From assembly GCA_036525535.1 (NCBI GenBank), contig DATDAH010000075.1, positions 1-19,611 on the forward strand: a stretch of DNA of 19,611 nt, given 5' to 3'. A model generated the notes under the pieces. That model made no database searches, was not told the DNA's origin, and saw only the letters and a list, made by a program, of their open reading frames with translations. The stretch is from DATDAH01 sp036525535. Lineage in GTDB: Bacteria; Actinomycetota; Acidimicrobiia; Acidimicrobiales; DATDAH01. Below, piece by piece: positions 6,434 through 13,362 of this stretch. The translations under genes and the position numbers were made by a program. Position 1 is the first letter of the stretch. Each line of letters starts with the position of its first letter.

Positions 6434-7858
6434 ATGGCAACGACGCCCGATCCGCTGGAGGCCCGCTCGCCGACGGCGGCCTACTCGATGCGCCTGCGGG
6501 TGCTGCTGGACAACGTGCCCGGCACCCTCGGTCGCCTCACCACCACCATTGGCGCGGCCGGCGCCAACATCCGGGGGCTCGAGGGCTTCGAGGTGAAGGG
6601 CGCGGTGCTGGACGACGAGGTGGTCGTCGACTGTGTCGACGAGGCCCACCAGCACGAGGTCCTCGACGCCATAAAGCAGCTGGAGGGAGTCGAGCTGGTC
6701 GAGTGGGAGGACCGCACCTTCGCCCTTCACGACGGCGGCAAGATCGAGGTCCTGTCGCTGGGCAAGGTCGGTGACCGTGACGACCTGTCGATGGCTTACA
6801 CGCCGGGTGTGGCCCGGGTCTGCCTGGCCATCGAACGGGATCCGGCCCGGGTCCACGACCTGACCATCAAGCGCAACACCGTGGCCATCGTCACCGACGG
6901 GACCGCGGTCCTCGGGCTGGGCGACATCGGCCCCGAGGCCTCCCTCCCCGTCATGGAGGGCAAAGCGCTGCTCTTCAAGGAGTTCGCCGGCGTCGACGCC
7001 TTTCCGATCTGTCTCGACGTCAACAGCACCGAGGAGATCATCGAGACGGTCGAGCGCATAGCTCCCGTCTTCGGCGGTATCAACCTCGAGGACATCGCCG
7101 CGCCCGCCTGCTTCGACGTCGAGGAGCGCCTGCGGGAGAGCCTCGACATCCCCGTGTTCCACGACGATCAGCACGGCACTGCGGTGGTGACGCTCGCCGC
7201 CCTGGAGAACGCCCTGAAGATCGTGGACAAGCGGATGGAGGACCTGTCGGTCGTCATCGCCGGGGCGGGGGCGGCGGGCGTGGCCATCGCCAAGATCCTG
7301 AAGAACGCGGGCGTCCAGAACATCATCGGGGCCGACCGCCAGGGTGCCATCCACGACGGCCGGACCGACCTCAACGAGGCCAAGCGGCGCCTGTCCGAGA
7401 CGACCAACCCCGAGCAGCGCACCGGGACCCTGGCGCAGATCATGCCGGGCACGGACGTGTTCATCGGGGTCAGCGGGCCCGGGATCATCACCGCAGCCGA
7501 CGTCGAGTCCATGGCGGCCGACCCCATCGTGTTCGCCATGGCCAACCCGGAGCCGGAGATCCGGCCTGAGGCCATCCAGGACCTCGCTGCGGTCATCGCC
7601 ACCGGTCGCAGCGACTTCCCGAACCAGATCAACAACGTGCTGGCCTTCCCGGGCATCTTCCGGGGGGCGCTCGACGCACAGGCCACCACGGTCAGCGAAG
7701 GGATGAAGGTGGTGGCGGCCGATGCCATCGCCCGAGCCGTCTCCTCCGACGACCTTCGCCCTGACCACGTCGTGCCCTCCGTGTTCGACAAGACGGTGGT
7801 CCAGCTCGTGGCCGCCGCCGTGGCCGCCGAGGCGGAGAAGGAAGGCATCTGCCGTTGA
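6434..7858 (+). CDS. NAD(P)-dependent malic enzyme with N-terminal ACT domain
   Basis: A 474-residue bacterial-type malic enzyme, which oxidatively decarboxylates malate to pyruvate. Residues 18-95 form an ACT domain (MRLRVLLDNVPGTLGRLTTT, then IGAAGANIRG), probably a small-ligand allosteric sensor. The catalytic part shows Tyr122 (AYTPGVARVC), Lys177 and Lys182 (MEGKALLFKEFAG), the metal ligands Glu219-Asp220 (NLEDI) and Asp244-Asp245 (FHDDQHGTA), and the Rossmann motif GAGAAG at 277-282. ACT-malic enzymes are well known in actinobacteria and Gram-positives. Cofactor preference cannot be decided by eye. The HAD gene begins 13 bases after the stop and is probably co-transcribed. The open frame extends upstream antisense to ligC but is not conserved there. 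Confidence 0.95.
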   Translation: MATTPDPLEARSPTAAYSMRLRVLLDNVPGTLGRLTTTIGAAGANIRGLEGFEVKGAVLDDEVVVDCVDEAHQHEVLDAIKQLEGVELVEWEDRTFALHDGGKIEVLSLGKVGDRDDLSMAYTPGVARVCLAIERDPARVHDLTIKRNTVAIVTDGTAVLGLGDIGPEASLPVMEGKALLFKEFAGVDAFPICLDVNSTEEIIETVERIAPVFGGINLEDIAAPACFDVEERLRESLDIPVFHDDQHGTAVVTLAALENALKIVDKRMEDLSVVIAGAGAAGVAIAKILKNAGVQNIIGADRQGAIHDGRTDLNEAKRRLSETTNPEQRTGTLAQIMPGTDVFIGVSGPGIITAADVESMAADPIVFAMANPEPEIRPEAIQDLAAVIATGRSDFPNQINNVLAFPGIFRGALDAQATTVSEGMKVVAADAIARAVSSDDLRPDHVVPSVFDKTVVQLVAAAVAAEAEKEGICR

Positions 7859-7871
7859 CCTCCGTGCCCGC

Positions 7872-8603
7872 ATGATCGAGGCCGTCACCTTCGACTACTG
7901 GAACACCCTGGTCGCCACCTCCGACGAGATCCTCTACCAGCGCCGGGCCGAACACTGGGTCGCGGTCCTGGCCGAGGCCGGCCACGACGTCAGCCTGAAC
8001 GACGTCAGTGAGGCGTTCAAGGGCTCCTGGCGAAGCTTCCGCGAGGCCTGGCACGCCAATCAGCAGTACGTGACCGCGGACGGCGTGGGTCGGGTCCTGG
8101 AGCTCCTGGGCGTGCCAGCCGACGATGGCGTGGCGACGACGCTGGTCGAGCACTACGGCGCCGGGGCGCTCGAAGCCGAGCTGTCCCTGGCGCCGAACGT
8201 GACCGAGACCCTGTCGGGCCTGAAGGACGCCGGGGTGCGCCTGGGCATCATCTGTGACGTCGGGATGACGCCGAGCACGGCCTTGCGCGCCGCGCTGGAG
8301 CAGTTCGGGGTGTTGGACCGCTTCGATCACCACTCCTTCTCCGACGACGTCGGCGTCTACAAGCCCGACCCGGCGATCTTCGCCCACGCCCTGGCCGGCC
8401 TCGGATCGACGCCTGCGACATCGGCCCACGTGGGCGACCTGCGCCGCACCGACGTCGCCGGTGCCCTGGGAGTGGGGTGGACCGCGGTGCGCTACGCCGG
8501 GCTGCACGACGACGACGGCGCGGAGGACGACACTGCTGAGGTCGAGGCCGACGTGGTGATCCGCGACCACGCCGAGCTCCCCGGCGCCCTCGGGCTGAGC
8601 TAG
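7872..8603 (+). CDS. HAD-superfamily hydrolase, atypical first motif
   Basis: A 243-residue haloacid-dehalogenase-fold protein. Motif I is FDYWNTL: the nucleophile Asp8 is present, but the second Asp two residues on, which phosphatases use as general acid, is a Trp. Motif II is weak (GIICDVGMTPS). Motif III is Lys in VGVYKPDPAIF, and motif IV is GDLRRTDVAGA. A helical cap occupies about residues 18-95. Lack of the second Asp is also seen in L-2-haloacid dehalogenases and in the FDxWNTL branch, whose substrates are mostly unknown. Translation probably depends on coupling to the malic enzyme gene, because no clear ribosome site is seen in the 13-base gap. The last 25 residues are acidic. Confidence 0.88.
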   Translation: MIEAVTFDYWNTLVATSDEILYQRRAEHWVAVLAEAGHDVSLNDVSEAFKGSWRSFREAWHANQQYVTADGVGRVLELLGVPADDGVATTLVEHYGAGALEAELSLAPNVTETLSGLKDAGVRLGIICDVGMTPSTALRAALEQFGVLDRFDHHSFSDDVGVYKPDPAIFAHALAGLGSTPATSAHVGDLRRTDVAGALGVGWTAVRYAGLHDDDGAEDDTAEVEADVVIRDHAELPGALGLS

Positions 8604-8659
8604 TCGACCGACGCCGTCACGGGGTGCGAACGAGAGAGCAGCCCCCGAGTCGTCTCAAG

Positions 8660-8732
8660 TGGTCGGGACCGGCGTCGATCCGGTGACCTCGCGCTTTTCA
8701 GGCGCGCGCTCTGCCAACTGAGCTACCCGACC
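8660..8732 (-). tRNA. tRNA-Phe (anticodon GAA)
   Basis: The minus strand folds into a complete cloverleaf: acceptor GGTCGGG/CCCGACC, D stem GCTC/GAGC, anticodon stem CGCGC/GCGCG around loop CTGAAAA (anticodon GAA), and T stem ACCGG/CCGGT with loop ATCGACG. The discriminator is A and CCA is not encoded. The T loop begins with A rather than T. The HAD gene ends 56 bases away, convergent. Confidence 0.95.
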
Positions 8733-8739
8733 GTATGTA

Positions 8740-8754
8740 CCGCCCAGGGGGCGG
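8740..8754. repeat. GC hairpin between the two tRNA genes
   Basis: CCGCCC-AGG-GGGCGG is a six-pair stem in the 24-base spacer between tRNA-Asp and tRNA-Phe. It could guide processing of a shared transcript or weaken read-through between the tRNAs; the sequence does not decide. Confidence 0.4.
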
Positions 8755-8756
8755 GG

Positions 8757-8831
8757 CGGTCCCGACGGGATTTGAACCCGCGACCTCCGGCTTGACAGGC
8801 CGGCGTGCACTCCAAACTGCACCACGGGACC
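8757..8831 (-). tRNA. tRNA-Asp (anticodon GTC)
   Basis: Complete cloverleaf on the minus strand: acceptor GGTCCCG/CGGGACC, D stem GTGC/GCAC, anticodon stem CCGGC/GCCGG around loop CTGTCAA (anticodon GTC), and T stem GCGGG/CCCGT (first pair G-U) with the standard TTCAAAT loop. The discriminator is G, as expected for Asp identity, and CCA is not encoded. It lies upstream of tRNA-Phe on the same strand, so the two are probably one transcript. Confidence 0.96.
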
Positions 8832-8870
8832 TCACACCCGACGTGCGGGCGAAGTGAGAGGGTAGCCCCC

Positions 8871-9290
8871 GTGGACGACATCTTCGCCATCCAGATGCTC
8901 AAGGCGGCCTACTTCCGGGCCATCGACACCAAGGACTGGGACCTGCTGCGTTCGGTCATGCTCGAGGACGTCGAGATCGACGTCACCGACGACGTGGAGG
9001 ACGGCCAGCCCTACGTCGGGCGCACGCGTTTCGTCGAGACCTGCGCTCGCGTCCTGCGGGACGCCGTCACCGTTCACCACGGCCACATGCCCGAGATCCA
9101 CGTCACCGGCGACACCGCGACCGGCATCTGGGCCATGGAGGACTACGTGGACTGGGGCCCGGCGGAGGACGGCACGCCCCGGGCGTTCCGGGGCTACGGC
9201 CACTACCGCGAGCGCTACGTGAAGGGCTCTGACGGCCCGTGGCGGATCGCCGCCCTTCAGCTCACCCGCCTCCGCCGCGACTGGTTGTAG
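8871..9290 (+). CDS. SnoaL-like / nuclear transport factor 2-fold protein
   Basis: A 139-residue protein with the SnoaL_4-type pattern: an N-terminal helix DIFAIQMLKAAYFRAID, then KDWDLLRSVMLEDVEIDVTD, a conserved VGRTRFVETCARVL helix, HHGHMPEIHVTGDTATGIWAM and a C-terminal sheet GYGHYRERYVKGSDGPWRIA. The family includes polyketide cyclases, steroid isomerase-like enzymes and many uncharacterised pocket proteins, and the substrate cannot be assigned. The GTG at 8871 is chosen because GAGAGGG lies eight bases upstream; the longer open frame overlaps the tRNA-Asp gene in antisense. It stands 43 bases before the nitroreductase gene and could be co-transcribed with it. Confidence 0.85.
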   Translation: MDDIFAIQMLKAAYFRAIDTKDWDLLRSVMLEDVEIDVTDDVEDGQPYVGRTRFVETCARVLRDAVTVHHGHMPEIHVTGDTATGIWAMEDYVDWGPAEDGTPRAFRGYGHYRERYVKGSDGPWRIAALQLTRLRRDWL

Positions 9291-9333
9291 TCGTCGCGGA
9301 ATCCCCCCGGTCCGGTCACCGTTGTAAAGGTCC

Positions 9334-9738
9334 ATGAGTGACTGGAACACCAAGATCATCGAGGAGTTCAGGGCGACCGGTGGGAAGGTGGGCGGCCAGT
9401 TCGATGGGGCGCCCCTGCTCCTCCTCCACTCGACCGGCGCCAAGTCGGGCCAGGACCGGGTGGCCCCGGTCATGTACCTGGCGGATGGTGACGACCTGGT
9501 CGTCTTCGCCTCGAAGGCGGGCGCAGACACGAATCCCGACTGGTTCCACAACTTGAAGGCCAATCCCGACACCCGGGTCGAAATCGGTCCCGACACCGTT
9601 GCTGTGCAGGCCCGCGTCGCCGAGGGCGAGGAGCGGGACCGGCTCTTCGACCGGCAGAAGGCGGCCTACCCGGGCTTCGCCGACTACGAGGCGGGCACCG
9701 ACCGGGTGATCCCCGTGGTGGTCCTCGAGCGCGCTTAG
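9334..9738 (+). CDS. Deazaflavin (F420)-dependent nitroreductase family protein
   Basis: A 134-residue protein of the Ddn/Rv3547-like family. Visible signatures are the N-terminal helix WNTKIIEEFRATGGKVGGQF, the LLLLHSTGAKSGQDRVAPVMYL strand-turn-strand that binds F420 in Ddn, the segment DDLVVFASKAGADTNPDWFHNL and the NPDTRVEIG strand. The GAKSG and PDWFHNLKANP motifs are diagnostic for this family. Members use reduced F420 to reduce quinones or nitro compounds and are largely restricted to F420-producing actinobacteria and chloroflexi. AAAGG lies just before the ATG. Its stop overlaps the stop of the minus-strand decarboxylase by four bases. Confidence 0.93.
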   Translation: MSDWNTKIIEEFRATGGKVGGQFDGAPLLLLHSTGAKSGQDRVAPVMYLADGDDLVVFASKAGADTNPDWFHNLKANPDTRVEIGPDTVAVQARVAEGEERDRLFDRQKAAYPGFADYEAGTDRVIPVVVLERA

Positions 9739-11141
9739 GGGGTGAAGTCCTCCATGGAGTCGAGGATCGCGGCCAGGTCCTCGACGGTGGTCTTCGGGTT
9801 GACCACGCACAGGCGCATGATCGTCTCGCCGGCGTGCATGCTGGGCAGGCAGAAGGCGAAGCCGGAATCCAGCGCGGCGTCGGACCAGGCGTCGTAGTCC
9901 TCCGCCGTCCAGCCGATGCGGCGGAAGACCACGATCGACAGCTCTGGCTCGGTGACCAGCTCGAAGCCGTCGCGCTCCCGGATGAGGTCGCCGCCGGCGT
10001 GGGCCACGGTCAGCGTGGTCTCGATGGCCTGGCGGTAGGCGTCGGTGCCGTGCACGGCCAGCGAGAACCAGAACGGCAGGCCCCGGGCCCGGCGGCTGAG
10101 GTGGACGGCGTAGTCGGACGGGTTCCACTCGTCCCGGACCGTGATGGCGTCGAGGTAGGAGGCGTGCTGGGTGTGGGCCTCCCTGGCGGGCTCGGGATCC
10201 CGGTAGACGAGGGCACAGCAGTCGAAGGTCGAGAACAGCCACTTGTGGGGGTCGACGATGAAGGAGTCGGCCCGCTCGACACCGGCGAACAGTGGTCGGT
10301 ACGCAGGGGCCGCGAGGGCCGCGCCGCCGTAGGCGCCGTCGACGTGGAACCAGAGGCCGGCCTCGGCGGCGGCCTCGGCCACCCCGGCGAGGTCGTCGAC
10401 GATGCCCAAGTTGGTCACCCCCGCAGTGGCGGCCACGGCGAAGTAGCCGTCGTCGGGCCGTTCCTCCAGCACGTTGCGTACGGCCTCGCCGGTGAGGCGG
10501 CCCCGGTGGTCGACCGGCACCCGCACGATCTCGACGTCCATGACCCGGCAGGCGTGGTCGACCGAGCTGTGGGCCCCGGCACTCGCCAGGATCTTCCACC
10601 GGGCCGGTCGTTCGGAGCGGCCCCGGGCGGCGGTGTGCCGGGCCGTGACCAGCGCGCTCAGGTTGCCGGCGGTGCCACCGGAGACGAACACCCCGCCCGC
10701 GGTGTCGGGGAGGCCGGCCAGCTCCGCCACCCACGCCAGGGCCTCGTTCTCGGCGTAGACGGCGCCCGAGGCCTCCATCCACGAGCCGCCGTACATCGAC
10801 GAGGCCCCGACGATGAGGTCGAACAGCGCCGCGGCCTCGGTCGGGGCGCCGGGCACGAAGGAGAGGTAGCGGGGATGGTCGATGGAGATCGTGGCTGGGG
10901 CGATGTAGTCGACGAAGCGCCGGAACGCCTCGTGGCCGCCGATCCCGGCGGGGGTGATGGTCGTGCCGACCGTGGCCCGGAGCTCGCCAGGGGTGCGGGG
11001 CTTGTCCAGCGGAGGCGGATCCATGCGGATCCGGTCGAGGGCGTAGGCGACGACCTCGGCGGCCAGGTCGTCGGTGGACTCGTCGTAGGTGTGCAAGGCC
11101 CGCCATTCTGTCGCCCCGCCGAGTCCACCCGTGACCCACAC
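9735..11141 (-). CDS. Pyridoxal-phosphate-dependent decarboxylase (group II, aromatic/diaminobutyrate type)
   Basis: A 468-residue fold-type I PLP enzyme of the group II decarboxylases (glutamate, aromatic amino acid and diaminobutyrate decarboxylases). The PLP lysine is Lys300 in IVDPHKWLF. HVDGAYGG at 266-273 holds the Asp that pairs with the pyridine nitrogen, SGGTAGNLSAL at 154-164 binds the phosphate, and His191 (GAHSSVDHA) is the ring-stacking histidine. The C-terminal domain ends with MRLCVVNPKTTVEDL. The substrate amino acid cannot be read from motifs. The start is uncertain: the GTG at 11141 lies inside a perfect hairpin, and a TTG at 11096 (giving LHTYDESTDD) would better fit the conserved N-terminus. 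The gene is convergent with, and overlaps by four bases, the nitroreductase gene. Confidence 0.92.
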   Translation of the reverse strand: MWVTGGLGGATEWRALHTYDESTDDLAAEVVAYALDRIRMDPPPLDKPRTPGELRATVGTTITPAGIGGHEAFRRFVDYIAPATISIDHPRYLSFVPGAPTEAAALFDLIVGASSMYGGSWMEASGAVYAENEALAWVAELAGLPDTAGGVFVSGGTAGNLSALVTARHTAARGRSERPARWKILASAGAHSSVDHACRVMDVEIVRVPVDHRGRLTGEAVRNVLEERPDDGYFAVAATAGVTNLGIVDDLAGVAEAAAEAGLWFHVDGAYGGAALAAPAYRPLFAGVERADSFIVDPHKWLFSTFDCCALVYRDPEPAREAHTQHASYLDAITVRDEWNPSDYAVHLSRRARGLPFWFSLAVHGTDAYRQAIETTLTVAHAGGDLIRERDGFELVTEPELSIVVFRRIGWTAEDYDAWSDAALDSGFAFCLPSMHAGETIMRLCVVNPKTTVEDLAAILDSMEDFTP

Positions 11142-11157
11142 CCCCCGACCGGGGGGT
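11140..11157. repeat. Perfect GC inverted repeat at the decarboxylase start
   Basis: A-CCCCCC-GACC-GGGGGG-T is a seven-pair perfect inverted repeat with a four-base centre. It covers the first base of the minus-strand decarboxylase's GTG and lies about 90 bases upstream of the plus-strand peptidase gene. It could be an operator for either gene or an RNA hairpin masking the decarboxylase start. Confidence 0.5.
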
Positions 11158-11208
11158 TGGCGACGGTTTCGGCCGACGGGTCGCCGATGGCCCGCCGTCT
11201 CCGGCCGC

Positions 11209-11214
11209 TACGAT
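11209..11214 (+). promoter_or_regulatory. -10 box upstream of the metallopeptidase gene
   Basis: TACGAT (three invariant -10 positions plus A5) lies 32 bases before the GTG at 11247, giving a short leader that contains the strong AGAGGAGG ribosome site. No good -35 is visible at 16-19 bases, so the call rests on the -10 and its position. Confidence 0.35.
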
Positions 11215-11246
11215 CCGCCCCCCAGGAACGGCAAGAGGAGGCACGG

Positions 11247-12581
11247 GTGCGCAGGTTTCTGACGTTCCTGGCGGTGTTGGCGCTGGTCACGGTCGTCGCC
11301 GCGTGCGGTGGTGACGACAGCGGGTCCTCGGACGACGCGTCGGACTCGAACAGCAGCGACGACGCCGACGGCAGCGAGCCGATCTCCGACGGCGGCTTCG
11401 ACATCGACGTCGGCACCGCCGGTGCTGACGAGGACCTCACCAACGAAGAGGTCATCGCCAACATCCAGGACTACTGGGAGGAGAACGCCGGCGATGTCGG
11501 GGTGGACTACGAGCGGATCCCCGACGAGCGGATCGCCTCCGTGCCGGGCGACCGTGAGCCTCCCATCTGCGGCGGCGTGCCCATCACCGCCGGAGACGTG
11601 GCCATGAACGCCTTCGCCGCCCCCTGTCCTGAGGGGCTGACGGTGGCCTGGGACCCGGCGCTCATCGACGACACCATCACCGATCTGTTCGGCGAGGCCG
11701 GCCCTGCGGTGGTCTTCGCCCACGAGTTCGGTCACGTCATGCAGTTCCAGGCCGGGATCCTCGACAGCACGGGCCAGGGCGTCGGTGACCCGCCGAGCGT
11801 CATCACCGAGAACCAGGCCGACTGCCTTTCGGGGGCCTGGGTGGCCCAGCAGGTGGACGACGGCTTCGGCCCCTTCACCGACCCCGGGGCCCTGGACAAG
11901 GCCATCGGGGCCATGATCTACGTCCGGGACACGCCGGGGAGCGACCCCGGAGCGGCCCTGGCCCATGGCAGCGGCTTCGACCGGGTCCGAGCCTTCCAGG
12001 ACGGGGTCAACCAGGGCATCGAGTACTGCTTCGACTACATCAACGACCCGCCGTTCATCGACGAGCTGCCCTTCACCAACGAGGACGACTTCGCCAACAG
12101 CGGGAACCTGCCCTTCGACCGGGTCACCGACCTGGTGATCCAGGACCTCGACGACTTCTTCGGGGAGAACGTCGACGGCTTCGAGTCCCCCGGTGACCCC
12201 TTCGACGTCGTCCCCCAGGACGAGCTCGAGCAGCTCCACGCCGACATCGGCGACGGCGCGGTGGCCACCGTCTTCGGCATGCTCTGGGCCGAACGGGCCC
12301 AGGCCGCGGCGGGCGACGACCTCGAGGGCGAGGGACCTCTCCTGCAGCGGTCCTGCCTGGTGGGAGCGTGGCTGGGCGACATCCTCCGCGACCAACAGGA
12401 TGGTCAGATCGACCGGGAGAGCGGTGTGAGCCTCTCCCCGGGCGACCTCGACGAGACCATCATCACCTTCCTGAAGCTGACCGAGGACGCCATGGCCGAA
12501 GGCGGGGTGGCCTTCGAAGCCATCGGCGACATGCGGACCGGCGTCTTCGGCGGTCTCGACGACTGCCGGCTGGGCGAGTAG
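11247..12581 (+). CDS. Lipoprotein neutral zinc metallopeptidase (YpfJ/PF04228-like)
   Basis: A 444-residue secreted lipoprotein. Residues 1-20 form a signal peptide ending in the lipobox VAAC with Cys20, followed by a long Ser/Asp-rich linker (about residues 21-55). The zinc site is HEFGH at 159-163 in VVFAHEFGHVMQFQ, and a likely third ligand, Glu188, lies in ENQADCLSGAWVA. This E-x-Q-A-D-C-x-x-G pattern is typical of the putative neutral zinc metallopeptidase family. The C-terminal half is acidic and repeats F-D-R-V-x-x-F/L motifs of unknown role. The GTG at 11247 is supported by AGAGGAGG at 11234-11241, five bases upstream. The two-component regulator follows after 88 bases on the same strand, so envelope-stress control is plausible but inferred. 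Confidence 0.88.
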   Translation: MRRFLTFLAVLALVTVVAACGGDDSGSSDDASDSNSSDDADGSEPISDGGFDIDVGTAGADEDLTNEEVIANIQDYWEENAGDVGVDYERIPDERIASVPGDREPPICGGVPITAGDVAMNAFAAPCPEGLTVAWDPALIDDTITDLFGEAGPAVVFAHEFGHVMQFQAGILDSTGQGVGDPPSVITENQADCLSGAWVAQQVDDGFGPFTDPGALDKAIGAMIYVRDTPGSDPGAALAHGSGFDRVRAFQDGVNQGIEYCFDYINDPPFIDELPFTNEDDFANSGNLPFDRVTDLVIQDLDDFFGENVDGFESPGDPFDVVPQDELEQLHADIGDGAVATVFGMLWAERAQAAAGDDLEGEGPLLQRSCLVGAWLGDILRDQQDGQIDRESGVSLSPGDLDETIITFLKLTEDAMAEGGVAFEAIGDMRTGVFGGLDDCRLGE

Positions 12582-12588
12582 GCGTCGG

Positions 12589-12629
12589 CTCTCAGGCAAC
12601 TCCCAGGTTCTGCCCTGTCGGCTCCCAGC
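12589..12629 (+). promoter_or_regulatory. Helically phased direct repeats, probable OmpR-family operator
   Basis: CTCTCAGG (12589-12596) recurs as CTCCCAGG (12600-12607), exactly 11 bases later, and again as CTCCCAGC (12622-12629), a further 22 bases on. The repeats therefore sit on one DNA face. OmpR/PhoB-type response regulators bind such tandem sites with a period of about 11 bases, and MprA-type actinobacterial regulators recognise CTCAG-like repeats. The array lies between the peptidase stop and the response regulator start, which suggests autoregulation. Confidence 0.55.
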
Positions 12630-12662
12630 GGGACGGTCCAGACTTGGGTCGTGCCCGACAGG
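12614..12662. repeat. Eight-base inverted repeat flanking the regulator leader
   Basis: CCTGTCGG (12614-12621) and CCGACAGG (12655-12662) are perfect complements separated by 33 bases. The second arm overlaps the AGGA ribosome site of the response regulator gene, so pairing in RNA could hide it if transcription starts upstream of the first arm. Confidence 0.35.
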
Positions 12663-12669
12663 ACCCGCC

Positions 12670-13353
12670 ATGGCCGGTGAACGACTGCTGCTCGTCGACG
12701 ACGAGGAAAATCTTCGGTCCATGCTGGATGCTGCGCTCCGCCACAGCGGGTTCGACGTGGTCCCCGTGGGCAGCGGCCGGGAGGCGCTGGACGCGGTCAA
12801 GGCCGAGCGGCCCGAGCTGATCGTGCTCGACGTGATGCTCCCTGACATCGACGGCTTCGAGGTGTGTCGCCGCCTGCGCACGGAGGGCGATCGCACGCCG
12901 GTGCTGTTCCTGACCGCCCGCGACGCAACGGAGGACACCGTCCGGGGCCTCACCCTGGGCGGCGACGACTACCTGGTGAAGCCCTTCAGCCTGGAGGAGC
13001 TGGTCGCCCGCATCGGCTCGGTCCTCCGGCGGACGGGCACGGCCAAACCCGGCTCCCGCCTGGCCTGCGCCGACCTGGAGCTGGACGACGACGCTCACCG
13101 GGTGACCCGGGCGGGCGAGCCGGTCAACCTGTCACCGACCGAGTACAACCTCCTGCGTTACCTGCTGGTCAATCAGGGTCAGGCCCTGTCGAAGGCCCAG
13201 ATCCTGGACCACGTGTGGCAGTACGACTTCGGCGGCGACGGCGGCGTGGTGGAGACCTACATCGGCTACCTGCGCCGCAAGGTCGACCACGTCGCCCCGA
13301 AGCTGATCCACACCATCCGGGGCGTGGGCTACTCCCTCCGCGAGTCCCCCTAG
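12670..13353 (+). CDS. Two-component response regulator, OmpR/PhoB family
   Basis: A 227-residue transcription factor. The receiver domain (residues 5-118) has the acidic pair Asp10/Asp11 (LLVDDEEN), the phosphorylation site Asp54 (IVLDVMLPDIDG), Thr82 (FLTARD) and Lys104 (DYLVKPF). The C-terminal winged helix (about 130-225) shows NLSPTEYNLLRYLLVNQGQ, the recognition-helix segment VVETYIGYLRRKVD and the terminal IRGVGYSLR. AGGA lies six bases before the ATG. The kinase gene follows after nine bases. Architecture matches actinobacterial PrrA/MprA/TcrA-type regulators; the exact orthologue cannot be named. Phased repeats upstream suggest that it controls its own operon. Confidence 0.96.
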   Translation: MAGERLLLVDDEENLRSMLDAALRHSGFDVVPVGSGREALDAVKAERPELIVLDVMLPDIDGFEVCRRLRTEGDRTPVLFLTARDATEDTVRGLTLGGDDYLVKPFSLEELVARIGSVLRRTGTAKPGSRLACADLELDDDAHRVTRAGEPVNLSPTEYNLLRYLLVNQGQALSKAQILDHVWQYDFGGDGGVVETYIGYLRRKVDHVAPKLIHTIRGVGYSLRESP

Positions 13354-13362
13354 GCGGCCCGG

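Noticed and set aside
8805..8870. Longer start of the SnoaL-like gene inside tRNA-Asp
   Set aside because: It would code through the tRNA in antisense. The GTG at 8871 has a good ribosome site.
9834..11246. Very long plus-strand open frame running antisense through the decarboxylase into the peptidase frame
   Set aside because: It is a mirror of the high-GC decarboxylase gene. Real peptidase coding starts at the GTG at 11247 with a signal peptide and ribosome site.
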